From the NCBI GenBank assembly GCA_043748015.1, contig JAYTOA010000134.1, forward strand, positions 1-17,071: a DNA stretch of 17,071 nucleotides, written 5' to 3'. Below, piece after piece: positions 1-8,400 of the stretch; the stretch's first letter is position 1, and each line of letters opens with the position of its first letter. Source of the stretch: JAIBBG01 sp043748015 (GTDB taxonomy: Bacteria; Bacteroidota; Bacteroidia; Flavobacteriales_D; Sanyastnellaceae). A program made the translations under genes and the position numbers. Below the pieces are notes generated by a model. The model did no database searches. It saw only the letters and a program-made list of their open reading frames with translations, and was not told the DNA's origin.

Positions 1-81
1 TGGATTTGTAATTTGTGTGATTGCCGTTATTGGAAACAAGAACGATGTTGCCAAAAAGAAAACTAATAATTTCATTTTCAT
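1..81 (-). CDS. 5' end of a secreted protein gene (partial)
   Basis: The minus strand carries an open frame from an ATG at 81-79 to the left edge. It has 27 codons and no stop. The peptide starts MKMKLLVFFLATSFLF and continues PITAITQITNP, which is a typical signal peptide: a basic start, a hydrophobic core of about 12 residues and a polar stretch after it. A second in-frame ATG lies at 75-73. The gene is therefore probably an exported or outer-membrane protein whose body lies outside the window. It is on the same strand as the terC-like gene, whose stop is 190 bases upstream of this start. I cannot name the product. The call rests on the signal-peptide pattern alone, in only 81 bases. Confidence 0.5.
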   Translation of the reverse strand, partial: MKMKLLVFFLATSFLFPITAITQITNP

Positions 82-271
82 TGATTTCTTAAAAGATGAG
101 GTAAAAGTAAACTCCCATTCATACATCAAGCCACAAAAAAAGGTTAACCATAGAATGTGTATTTCATTCACAATTAATGTTGACCTAGCTCAAATATCAG
201 TATTGAGTGGCCTCAGGTTGGTGATACTTTGTGGACCTAAAACGTCACGCATGAAATAAAATTCAATGAAC

Positions 272-1030
272 TTATAGCTGTGGCTCTTTCAATTCCACAG
301 GATTCAATTTGCGTTTACGAGCGACGGTATTCAAAATTTCTACACCAAAAGAAAATGCCATAGCGAAATAGATGTATCCTTTTGGTACTTCGAAATGCTC
401 TACGTGAACACCTTCAACCAGCAATAACACCGCTATTAAAATCAGGAATGACATCGCAAGCATTTTGAATGTTGGATGCTTATGTATGAACTTGCTGATA
501 CGTGGTGCAAACACAAACATGACGATCATAGCTATGACAATTGCAATCATCTGTAACACAAATTCGCTCGACATGCCAATTGCTGTGATAACACCATCAA
601 TTGAAAATATGAGATCGATGAGAACAATTTGAAAAATGAGAGACGCAAATGTTTGTGCTGCTCCTGCTTTGTTCCTTGCTACTTCATTTGGATCATCTCC
701 TTCGAGTTTATTATGTATTTCGCGCGTAGTGGAAACCAAAAGAAACAAACCTCCGCCAATCATAATCAGATCTTTCAAGCCAACGGCATGCCCAAAGACA
801 TCAAACAAATGACCACCGGCTGTTATAAGCCAACCCAGTGTAAAAAGTAATGTAATACGTATGAGCGTTCCGGCTATCATCCATATCGTTGCTGCTTTTT
901 TCTCAGAACCTCTTGGCAAACGATTCATGATGATCGACACGAAAATGACATTGTCAATGCCCAGCAAAACCTCCATTAACGTGAGTGCCAGCAAGCCTGT
1001 AAGAGATTCGAATGTTAAAAGGTGCTCCAT
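272..1030 (-). CDS. TerC-family integral membrane protein
   Basis: This is a 252-residue polytopic membrane protein of the TerC family (related to TerC, Alx and YkoY/YceF-type proteins). Members are linked to metal-ion handling, chiefly Mn2+ export, and to tellurite resistance, and they sit in the inner membrane. The family signature near the N-terminus is visible: Glu20 followed by GIDNVIFV with Asp26-Asn27. The matching second-half motif FSIDGVITA has Asp145. These acidic residues in membrane helices are the expected ion-binding sites. About seven hydrophobic segments can be counted, with a charged cytoplasmic loop at residues 103-124. The length is normal for the short bacterial form. The strong typA terminator lies just upstream (1085-1141), so this gene probably has its own promoter in 1031-1084, but I see no convincing box there. 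Family assignment is firm. The transported ion is inferred from the family. Confidence 0.9.
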   Translation of the reverse strand: MEHLLTFESLTGLLALTLMEVLLGIDNVIFVSIIMNRLPRGSEKKAATIWMIAGTLIRITLLFTLGWLITAGGHLFDVFGHAVGLKDLIMIGGGLFLLVSTTREIHNKLEGDDPNEVARNKAGAAQTFASLIFQIVLIDLIFSIDGVITAIGMSSEFVLQMIAIVIAMIVMFVFAPRISKFIHKHPTFKMLAMSFLILIAVLLLVEGVHVEHFEVPKGYIYFAMAFSFGVEILNTVARKRKLNPVELKEPQL

Positions 1031-1084
1031 CTTTTTGTTTATTGTTCTTCAATAATTATTATTTGGTAATGGTGCCGTAAAAGA

Positions 1085-1141
1085 AAAAGAGATCTGTTGA
1101 ATCAAGCCATGAAAAGTGACTTTTTTCAACAGATCTCTTTT
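1085..1141 (-). terminator. Intrinsic terminator of typA
   Basis: A perfect 17-base inverted repeat pairs 1085-1101 with 1125-1141 (arm AAAAGAGATCTGTTGAA). The 23-base loop itself contains a small inverted repeat, AAAA at 1112-1115 against TTTT at 1121-1124. On the minus strand the stem runs straight into a T-rich tract (TCTTTTTCTTTT). It lies 18 bases beyond the typA stop, so it fits a strong intrinsic terminator for typA. The plus-strand flank is also T-rich near the stem base, but no plus-strand gene ends here. Confidence 0.85.
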
Positions 1142-1159
1142 ATATCCAATAATCTAATA

Positions 1160-2974
1160 TCAATATTCAGTCTGAAACTGCTTTGCAAATCGCTTACGAT
1201 CGTTTTCGTTCAAGAACACTTTACGTAAACGAATACTCTTTGGTGTAACTTCTACATATTCATCAGCACCAATGTATTCAAGTGCTTCTTCCAGCGTAAA
1301 CATAATTGGCGGAGCCATTACGTTCTTAGCATCCGTTCCTGATGCACGCATGTTGGTGAGCTGTTTTGTTTTAGTAACATTCACAACAAGATCATTGTCG
1401 CGTGAGTGTTCACCGATAACTTGACCTTCGTAAACTTCCTGCATTGCTTCAACAAAGAATTTACCTCTGTCTTGCAAGTTAGAAATACTATAGGCAACAG
1501 CGTTACCGGTTTCCATGCAGATCAACGATCCGTTCTGACGACCTGGAATTTCGCCTTTCATAGGCTGGTATTCTGAAAAACGGTGAGTCATAATAGCTTC
1601 TCCCTGCGTTGCAGTAAGTAGGTAACTGCGCAAACCGATGATACCGCGAGATGGTATTTCGAATTCTAAAATTGTACGATCTCCTTTCGGCTCAAGGTTT
1701 TTCATTTCACCCTTACGACGCGTAACAGCTTCAATTGCGGTTCCCGTCATTTCTGTTGGTAAATCAATTGTCAACTCTTCTATCGGCTCGTGTTTCTGAC
1801 CATTTATTTCTTTGATCAAAACACGGGGCTGACCAATCTGCAACTCATATCCTTCGCGGCGCATTGTCTCGATTAGTACGGAAAGGTGAAGTACACCACG
1901 ACCATAAACAATGAAGCGATCTGCTTTATCAGTCATTTCCAGACGCATGGCAAGATTTTTCTCAAGCTCGCGCTCAAGTCTTTCCTTGATATGACGGCTG
2001 GTTACGAATTTTCCTTCTTTCGCAAAGAATGGAGAATCGTTGATCGTGAACAACATGCTCATCGTTGGCTCATCAACTGCAATAGTTGGAAGCGCCTCCG
2101 GATTGTCTGCATCAGTGAAAGTGTCACCAATGTCGAAATTTTCAATTCCATTGATAGCACAGATATCACCTGAAACTACGCTGTCAACTTTTCTTTTTCC
2201 AAGACCCTCGAATACATATAGTTCTTTGATTCTTCCTTTTACAATAGAGCCATCACGCTTTACCAAGGCTACTGCCATGTTTGGCTTCAGTTCACCGCGA
2301 TGCAACTTGCCAATGGCCATGCGACCCGTGTAAGTGGAGTAGTCAAGTGATGTTACAAGCATTTGTGGAATTCCTTCCAGCTTCATCGGGCCAGGGATGT
2401 GTTCCAATACGAGATCCAACAATGGTTCGATCGTATCTGTTTTCACTTTCCAGTCATGGCTCATCCATCCGTGCTTCGCAGCTCCGTATGCTGTTGGGAA
2501 ATTCAATTGATCTTCAGTAGCACCGAGATTGTACATCAAATCGAAAACTTGTTCATGTACTTCATCCGGCGTACAATTTTCTTTGTCCACTTTATTGATT
2601 ACGACAATCGGCTTCAAACCCAACTGAATCGCTTTTTGCAAAACGAATCTCGTCTGTGGCATTGGGCCCTCAAAGGCATCTACAAGGAGAAGTACACCTT
2701 CAGCCATGTTCAATACGCGCTCTACTTCGCCTCCAAAGTCACTGTGACCCGGTGTGTCAATGATGTTGATCTTATGTCCCTTGTATTGAATAGAAACATT
2801 CTTCGCCAGAATAGTGATTCCGCGTTCGCGCTCAAGGTCGTTATTGTCAAGTATGAGGTCGTTATGGACTTCATTATCTCGGAAAAGATGCGCTGCATAA
2901 AGCATCTTGTCTACGAGTGTTGTTTTGCCATGGTCAACGTGGGCGATAATGGCGATGTTCCTTATTTTCTGCAT
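1160..2974 (-). CDS. typA: Translational GTPase TypA/BipA
   Basis: TypA/BipA is a ribosome-binding GTPase of the EF-G/LepA class. It assists 50S ribosome assembly and growth under cold and other stress. All G-domain motifs are visible: AHVDHGKT at residues 11-18 (P-loop), RERGIT at 49-54 (switch I), DTPGH at 73-77 and NKVD at 127-130. The order that follows fits the EF-G-like domain II, the alpha/beta domain and the TypA-specific C-terminal domain, with ILEFEIPSRGIIGLRSY near residue 440 and SGTDAKNVMAPP near 545. The length of 604 residues is the usual full length, so the gene looks intact. The start ATG is preceded by a leader of about 35 bases and a promoter-like box at 3016-3023. A strong terminator follows, so it is probably monocistronic. 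Confidence 0.97.
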   Translation of the reverse strand: MQKIRNIAIIAHVDHGKTTLVDKMLYAAHLFRDNEVHNDLILDNNDLERERGITILAKNVSIQYKGHKINIIDTPGHSDFGGEVERVLNMAEGVLLLVDAFEGPMPQTRFVLQKAIQLGLKPIVVINKVDKENCTPDEVHEQVFDLMYNLGATEDQLNFPTAYGAAKHGWMSHDWKVKTDTIEPLLDLVLEHIPGPMKLEGIPQMLVTSLDYSTYTGRMAIGKLHRGELKPNMAVALVKRDGSIVKGRIKELYVFEGLGKRKVDSVVSGDICAINGIENFDIGDTFTDADNPEALPTIAVDEPTMSMLFTINDSPFFAKEGKFVTSRHIKERLERELEKNLAMRLEMTDKADRFIVYGRGVLHLSVLIETMRREGYELQIGQPRVLIKEINGQKHEPIEELTIDLPTEMTGTAIEAVTRRKGEMKNLEPKGDRTILEFEIPSRGIIGLRSYLLTATQGEAIMTHRFSEYQPMKGEIPGRQNGSLICMETGNAVAYSISNLQDRGKFFVEAMQEVYEGQVIGEHSRDNDLVVNVTKTKQLTNMRASGTDAKNVMAPPIMFTLEEALEYIGADEYVEVTPKSIRLRKVFLNENDRKRFAKQFQTEY

Positions 2975-3015
2975 TTAGATTGATTTTTAGGGCTTTTACC
3001 CTTTTTTTCGGGGCG

Positions 3016-3023
3016 CGAAAGTA
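3016..3023 (-). promoter_or_regulatory. Probable -7 promoter box for typA
   Basis: On the minus strand the sequence TACTTTCG lies 41 bases upstream of the typA ATG. It matches five of the six fixed positions of the Bacteroidota -7 element TAnnTTTG (established for the primary sigma factor of this phylum). It would give a leader of about 35 bases. I see no clean TTG at the -33 position, so this rests on one box and its location. Downstream of it the leader contains a weak four-base stem, AGGG/CCCT, before the start codon. Confidence 0.4.
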
Positions 3024-3447
3024 CAACAGATTAAGCCTTTTATCGCCATGTAAGGTCACGAATTTTATCAAGAAGGCTATTCTAATTCTTGTAAGCGAAA
3101 ATTAAGTGAGCTTTGTTTTGACCAATATCTCTTTACCCCAAAGGAATTGCAACCTGAAATGACTGAAGATGTACAGTGCTTGCAACGACAATCACCTTCA
3201 ATGGTTGTCCAATAAATTTCAAATAAAGTGATAGATAATTTCGTAGCCGGAGTGATGATGCATCACTCGGTCGAACCTTCATTAGAATCGGTTTTGTGAC
3301 CGAGTCTTGTTGACCTAACGCTACTCCAATATGAATAGGTTACATCGATGTATGCGTATTTCATTCTTTGGAGATATCCATCTTGTAGTCATCATGAACT
3401 CACTTCCTTCAAAATGTGAGCTGAATGTAATTTCTGTCCGAATCTCG
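3024..3447. other. Non-coding stretch with overlapping inverted repeats
   Basis: I found no gene in this stretch. The only clear structure is a pair of inverted repeats that share bases. The first is a seven-base stem GAGTGAT (3250-3256) with ATCACTC (3262-3268), extendable by two more pairs past a one-base bulge. The second is an eight-base stem ACTCGGTC (3265-3272) with GACCGAGT (3298-3305). The two share ACTC, so they cannot form together. No T-tract follows either stem, so they are not ordinary terminators. The stretch sits just before the decayed T9SS gene and may include its former upstream region. Confidence 0.4.
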
Positions 3448-4126
3448 GTCAATAAATTTCTTGTTGTCCATTTAGTATTTCCGGCTTGTCACACCCAGAT
3501 CGTTGATGTCGCATGCGTGAACGGAATTGTGCATACCAGCATGATTCCCAATCATGGCAGTGGCATTGGTTTTTTCGATATTGACATAATGGATGGGACG
3601 ATTGACTCTTTGTACTAAAAGAAGCGGTATATCAACTTATTTTAATTACAATGGAGTCTTTTTGAAAGTTGGTCTTTTCGAAGGTGCTACAGGTGACTTC
3701 AAACATCCTATCTGGGTTGACATCGATAACGACAGTGACGCAGACTTTTTTGCCACGCGTATTGGAACATCGCCCAAGCTTTGGCGCAACGGAGCTAGCG
3801 GACTCGTAATTCAAAACATTGGACAGGGCGCGTATTCATGCACTATCACAGATGCTGTAGGTTGTGTTGATACTTTTACCGTAGAAGTGCTTGATTGAGC
3901 TATTGCTGAATTTGATAGTCGCATCAGCATTTTTCCCCATCCAGTTATCGACATTCTCAGTATTGCCTTCACCACTTCTAGTACTTTCATTATTTATGAT
4001 GTCGTGGGAAGAAGCATTTATCATTGCTCAAATGCTGCGCAAAAATTTCAGGTTGAAACTTTTTCCTGGCCGCATGGATTGTATTTTTTGAATACAGAAA
4101 ATTCCATTTTTCGATTATCTAAATAG
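3448..4126 (+). pseudogene. Decayed secreted FG-GAP/VCBS protein with SprB-like repeat and T9SS sorting tail
   Basis: Three pieces of one former secreted protein are readable. Piece one starts near 3448 with a hydrophobic, signal-like segment (NKFLVVHLVF), then continues to HTSMIPNHGSGIGFFDID, typical of the start of FG-GAP/VCBS proteins. At about 3586-3603 the frame shifts. Two missing bases relative to an expected DNDGWDDLTL motif would explain it. Piece two (3593-3895) reads TLCTKRSG, then HPIWVDIDNDSDADFF (a VCBS calcium-binding-type loop) and LWRNGAS. It then passes directly into a SprB/PKD-like repeat, GAYSCTITDAVGC. An in-frame TGA at 3896-3898 interrupts it. Piece three, in the same frame, contains ISIFPHPVIDILSI, FIIYDVVGRSIY and a Gly-Leu-Tyr-Phe motif before the TAG at 4124-4126. 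That is a T9SS type A sorting domain. Intact relatives are much longer, so an internal deletion is also likely. The start is approximate. Confidence 0.8.
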
Positions 4127-4204
4127 AATTTGTTCTGTCTTCAGGGTTCTCAGAATGTGCGAGAAACATCGCGGATTGTTAAAATGATGTTGCAGGATAT
4201 ACTG

Positions 4205-4224
4205 ATGATCCGGAGCCGGATAAT
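4205..4224 (-). other. Hairpin just after the mpo1-like gene
   Basis: ATCCGG and CCGGAT (4208-4213 and 4216-4221) form an inverted repeat, extended past one mismatch by GAT/ATC to 4205-4224. It lies directly beyond the TAA of the DUF962 gene and could end the lpxH transcript. There is no T-tract after it on the minus strand, so the terminator role is only a guess. Confidence 0.3.
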
Positions 4225-4225
4225 C

Positions 4226-4687
4226 TTACAATTTGATATTCAATTTCCGGAAAAGATCACTCATCAGCCACGCAGGTCCAATCATCAAAAACTGAATGTC
4301 TTTTAAGAATGATGGTTTTTTACCTTCTATTTTATGACCAATGAATTGACCAATCCATCCTGCGCCGAATACAATCAATGCCACAATCCACAATCTGAAT
4401 CCTATCATGGCTATTGCGTTGCAAATCGTTAGACAAATCAAACTGAAAAACATCATCCCGATAGCCAAAGGAATGGAAAGAATGATGTAGTAGACAAGAA
4501 TAAATAACAGCGCAACATGAGCCAGCGTGAGTGGAACATTGAAAATAATGAGGTGGAGCGAAACGGAATAGAGTAGAGCTACTACGCTGAAAAATATGCT
4601 CGGTACACAAATCCAATGGATAGCTTTGTTGGTAGGATTCTGATGACTCTCACCGTATTCGTCTAACCAGTTTTGTATAGTCTTCAT
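4226..4687 (-). CDS. DUF962/Mpo1-like membrane protein
   Basis: This is a small (153-residue) membrane protein of the DUF962 family. The yeast member Mpo1 is an Fe2+-dependent dioxygenase that shortens 2-hydroxy fatty acids (alpha-oxidation). The family's N-terminal pattern is present: YGESHQNPTNKAIHWICVP at residues 11-29, with His15, Asn20 and His24 as likely metal or structural positions. The C-terminal motif GWIGQFIGHKIEGKKPS and the following FLMIGPAWLMSDL are also typical. Four hydrophobic segments lie between them. The gene begins nine bases after the lpxH stop on the same strand, so it is very probably cotranscribed with lpxH and the M1 peptidase. Family assignment is good. Enzymatic activity in bacteria is much less certain. 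Bacteroidota lipids do contain 2-hydroxy fatty acids, so a lipid role is plausible but inferred. Confidence 0.82.
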   Translation of the reverse strand: MKTIQNWLDEYGESHQNPTNKAIHWICVPSIFFSVVALLYSVSLHLIIFNVPLTLAHVALLFILVYYIILSIPLAIGMMFFSLICLTICNAIAMIGFRLWIVALIVFGAGWIGQFIGHKIEGKKPSFLKDIQFLMIGPAWLMSDLFRKLNIKL

Positions 4688-4696
4688 CTGTTGAAT

Positions 4697-5482
4697 TTAT
4701 GAATGGTTAAGTTCGGCTTCCGTCATTGATGGGTATTGCAGCAGTCTACAAGTTTCACCATCGAAGACTGCGTATGTATTGCTGTGTAGCCATTCTCCCA
4801 AATTGATATATTGCGAATGATTACCAAGATCCTGCACAATAGGCAAATGGCGATGACCGAAGATGAAGAAATCATAATGCGAAATTTGGAGAATTTCCTT
4901 GCAATGAATAATGAGCCACTCGCTTTCTTCTCCAAGAAATTTTCGATCCTTGTCACCGGTTGTGCTTCTGCTATAGCCCGAAAGTGATTGCGCCAGCCAG
5001 ATACCGAAATTTGGATGTAGTCGCGCGAATAACCATTGACAAACTTTACTAGAAAATATTTTCTTGATGAATTTGTAGCCGTGATCTCCGGGTCCAAGCC
5101 CATCTCCATGACCGATCATTAATTTCTTATCGTTCCAGATTCTTTCTATTGATTCTCTGTACACTTCCACACCGCATTCTGATGGCAGATAATCAAATAT
5201 CCACATGTCGTGATTTCCCGTAAAAACATGCACGGGAATACCGCTGTCGGTGATCTCTGAAATTTTTCCCAGCAATCTTGTATAGCCTCTCGGAACTGCT
5301 CTTTTGTATTCGAACCAAAAATCAAAAATGTCGCCAACCAGAAAGATTTCGGCTGCATCATGCCGAATAGTTTCAAGCCAATTCACAATTAGTTTTTCAC
5401 GAATGAGACTCGTTTCCTTATTCGGAGCCCCAAGATGAAAATCAGAAGCGAAGTATATTTTCTTGTTCGGGTCTAATTTCAA
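4697..5482 (-). CDS. lpxH: UDP-2,3-diacylglucosamine diphosphatase LpxH
   Basis: LpxH cleaves UDP-2,3-diacylglucosamine to lipid X (2,3-diacylglucosamine 1-phosphate) and UMP, the fourth step of lipid A synthesis, at the inner face of the cytoplasmic membrane. The 261-residue protein is a calcineurin-like phosphoesterase with all metal motifs: FASDFHLG (Asp14, His16), GDIFDFWFEY (Asp51), GNHD at 89-92, GHGDGLGPGDHGYK at 124-137 and GHRH at 209-212. The start is unusual. The only usable codon is TTG at 5482-5480, because a stop lies a few codons further up in the same frame and the next Met is at residue 93, past the first metal ligands. The TTG overlaps the TGA of the upstream M1 peptidase gene (TTGA), so translation is probably coupled. 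LpxK, which acts later in the same pathway, is encoded upstream on the same strand. Confidence 0.9.
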   Translation of the reverse strand: MKLDPNKKIYFASDFHLGAPNKETSLIREKLIVNWLETIRHDAAEIFLVGDIFDFWFEYKRAVPRGYTRLLGKISEITDSGIPVHVFTGNHDMWIFDYLPSECGVEVYRESIERIWNDKKLMIGHGDGLGPGDHGYKFIKKIFSSKVCQWLFARLHPNFGIWLAQSLSGYSRSTTGDKDRKFLGEESEWLIIHCKEILQISHYDFFIFGHRHLPIVQDLGNHSQYINLGEWLHSNTYAVFDGETCRLLQYPSMTEAELNHS

Positions 5483-8400
5483 TTTCCAATTTTGTTAATG
5501 AGTTCCATTGGATTCATCAAATTGAGATTCAATTCGAACATGATGGTTTGCTTAAATTTTAGATCTCGCCCTTTGATTTCATCTCTTATATTGGATGAAT
5601 ACAACAACGGAATATATATCTGAAAAATGCCAGGAACAGCGGGTAGGGAGACGCCGGCATTCCATAAAACACGCGTTTTATCGTTGGTGGTATTGGCCGT
5701 ATTTTCTGTGCCATTCGATGTTGCAACCTCTTTGTAATTCTTCAAAAGAGCAATGCCTCCATAAAGGCTGATTGGAAACTTTACCGGCGTGTCGATTTCA
5801 ATATTAAATGATGATAGCGATTTGTTCGCCGATTGCTGAGTTGGTGCCGCCAATCCTCCTTGCGTTCGCAAGAACTGCTGGGAGAGGAATCCTGTTGCTT
5901 CACTTCTTCCAAGAAACAATCCGTCGTAGACGTAATCGCCGGCAATCTGATTTCTTGGGCTATTGCCATCGTATCTTACTCCTCCATATTGACCGGCTGC
6001 ATTCAAATAGAATCCATCACCATTGCCGTAGTACAAACGGGACTTGATTTTCTTTTTGCCTTTGCCTCGGTACACATAATCGAACGTGGCTGTATGCTGC
6101 TGAAATACCGACCAATTCGTGTATTCACCTCCTTCAAACGAAGACTGCAATCTGAATTCTGACCGCACCATTTTCTTGATGAGGTTTGCTCTGATACGAA
6201 GATGACTGATACGGGGCCCTTTTCCAAACACCGGATAGATTTGATTATAGTCGCCAAACAACTTACTATTATCGTTTTTCAATAACTCACCAATGGTGAA
6301 ATAAGCCACCTCAACGTCGCCACGCCAGTCTTTCTGCAGTCTGTCAGGAAACAACATGAATTTGATAAATGGCGAAATCACATCATAGGATCTCACATAA
6401 TTATTGTCGTTATATGGAAAGGTTGATATCGCAAATCTTTGTCCCTTGACACCCACACCGATGCGGCCATTATTATATTCCATTCGAGCAAAACCGTTAA
6501 ATGTTTTGGTCGCAATGCTGAACATTGGAGCCAAACTCCACTTGTAATTTTTTGAAGGAATGGTCTGATTGTGAAATTGAACACCCAGCATCCATTTGTT
6601 GAAATTGTTCCATCCCAACAAAGGTGTCCAGAACAATTGGGAGGTTTCAGGATCGTCAATGCCAGTGAATGGTTTGATAGTATATGGCTCAGTGCGTCTC
6701 AGAATTCCCTTAGTACGAATAGTGTTGTTGTTTCTATTGTATTCGGGAATTCCCATGACGTTATTAATCTTAATCAAATCGCCTTTTCGTGCATTGATAA
6801 TCATTGATTGTTTATCAAGAGGAGCAATACCATCATACCATTTACGCTCAGCCAGCTTACCATCACGAATGATATCGACAGAAAAAGGTCCGCCAATTTC
6901 ACCATCATTTTTCACGGTCAGGGTAGATATACCCGAATTGAATCTGATCGCCTGTGCCTTATAATCCACGTGTCCTTTGGTATAAATCAGATCACCGAAG
7001 AACCAATCGAGATTTTTACCTGAGGTAGTTTCGAAAATTAGTTTGATATCGATCGGTGAAGGGTGTTTGAATTTCCATGTCTCGAAGTAGACATGCATAC
7101 ATTCGTTGAATTTTTCTTCTCCGAGATAATTCATGAGATAGTTGAACGCAAGTGCAGTTTTTTTATACACTATCGTTCCATAATTCATTTCAGTGTAATA
7201 CTCAGAAGGTGCTTGAATTGGTTGGTCTTTGCTACCACGGGCACTGATGAGATATGGCAATTCTTCACTCAAGTAGGTATAAGAGAATTTATCCAGACCT
7301 AAAATTTTTCCCAGATTAAGCGCGCCTGCCATCATTTCCAGAGCATCCGGGTTTGGTGTTGTCGCAAGTATTGTGCGGGTTTCGAAAAATGAATTGATAC
7401 CTTCATCCATCCATGCGTTATCCCTTTCATTACTTCCGAGAATACCATAAAACCAATTGTGGCCAACTTCGTGAATGATCACTGTCGCCAGATTTCCTGC
7501 TGATTGAGTATTGCCAATAATCGTCACATTTGGGTATTCCATTCCACCACCGGCACTGATGGTTCCATCCACAGCTGTACAGACATTATAAGGGTAATCA
7601 CCTGTCCAGAGCGAGTAATGATATAAAGCGTCGTTGATAGATTTAATGCCTGCTTTTGACCATAATTCTGCATTGTCAGGGGTGAATAGCGCCCAACTGG
7701 TTACTTTTCTTTTCGAATGCGGCAATTCTACTTCGCCTTTACGCACTATCCAGCGCTTATCTGCAAACCATCCGAAGTCATGAACCTTTGTTTGTGTGTA
7801 TCGTAAAGTTTTGAATTCGTCACTTGATTTTGGGTATTGAATATCTTCATTGGATTCGAGTGCAAGCGGAGTCGACGGAATTTGTTTTTCGGCTAATTCA
7901 TCCATCCAAATCTTTTCACTTTGAGTCTGTAAATCTCCAGTAGCACCTACAATGTAATTGGCAGGTAGTGTGATACTCACATCGAAACTTCCGAATTCGC
8001 TGAAAAATTCTCCTTGTGTCAGGTAGGGCATTTCATGCCAGCCATCTTTATCAAACACTGCCGGTTTTGGATACCATTGCGTAATTTGATAACTTTCACC
8101 AATATGTCCCATACGTGAAATTGATCCGCTTGGAAGTTTCACATAGAAAGGTGTGGAGACTTTTATTCGTCCACCAGCAGCTAGTGGCTCGTTCAAGTAC
8201 AGAACGGCTATGTCTTCGTAATCCTTCACATATTCCCACTTTGCTGGCTGCCCATCGATTTTGAAATCGAGCGAATCAATATATCCTTTTGCATTTGGCT
8301 TAGCCCAAAGCATAAAGAAATCACCTTCCTTGAATTTCTGCTGCGACATGGCCGTTTTGGAATTCTTATACGCGTTTGGCCATAGATGAATAATCAGATA

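Noticed and set aside
17..259. 80-codon plus-strand open frame at the left edge
   Set aside because: No family resemblance, and the opposite strand of its first part encodes a clear signal peptide (1-81).
2363..2983. 206-codon plus-strand open frame opposite typA
   Set aside because: It lies antisense to the conserved G-domain of TypA and its translation has no recognisable domain; a shadow of typA codon use.
4332..4616. 94-codon minus-strand open frame inside the DUF962 gene
   Set aside because: It overlaps DUF962 in another frame and lacks any conserved pattern, whereas the DUF962 frame carries family motifs.
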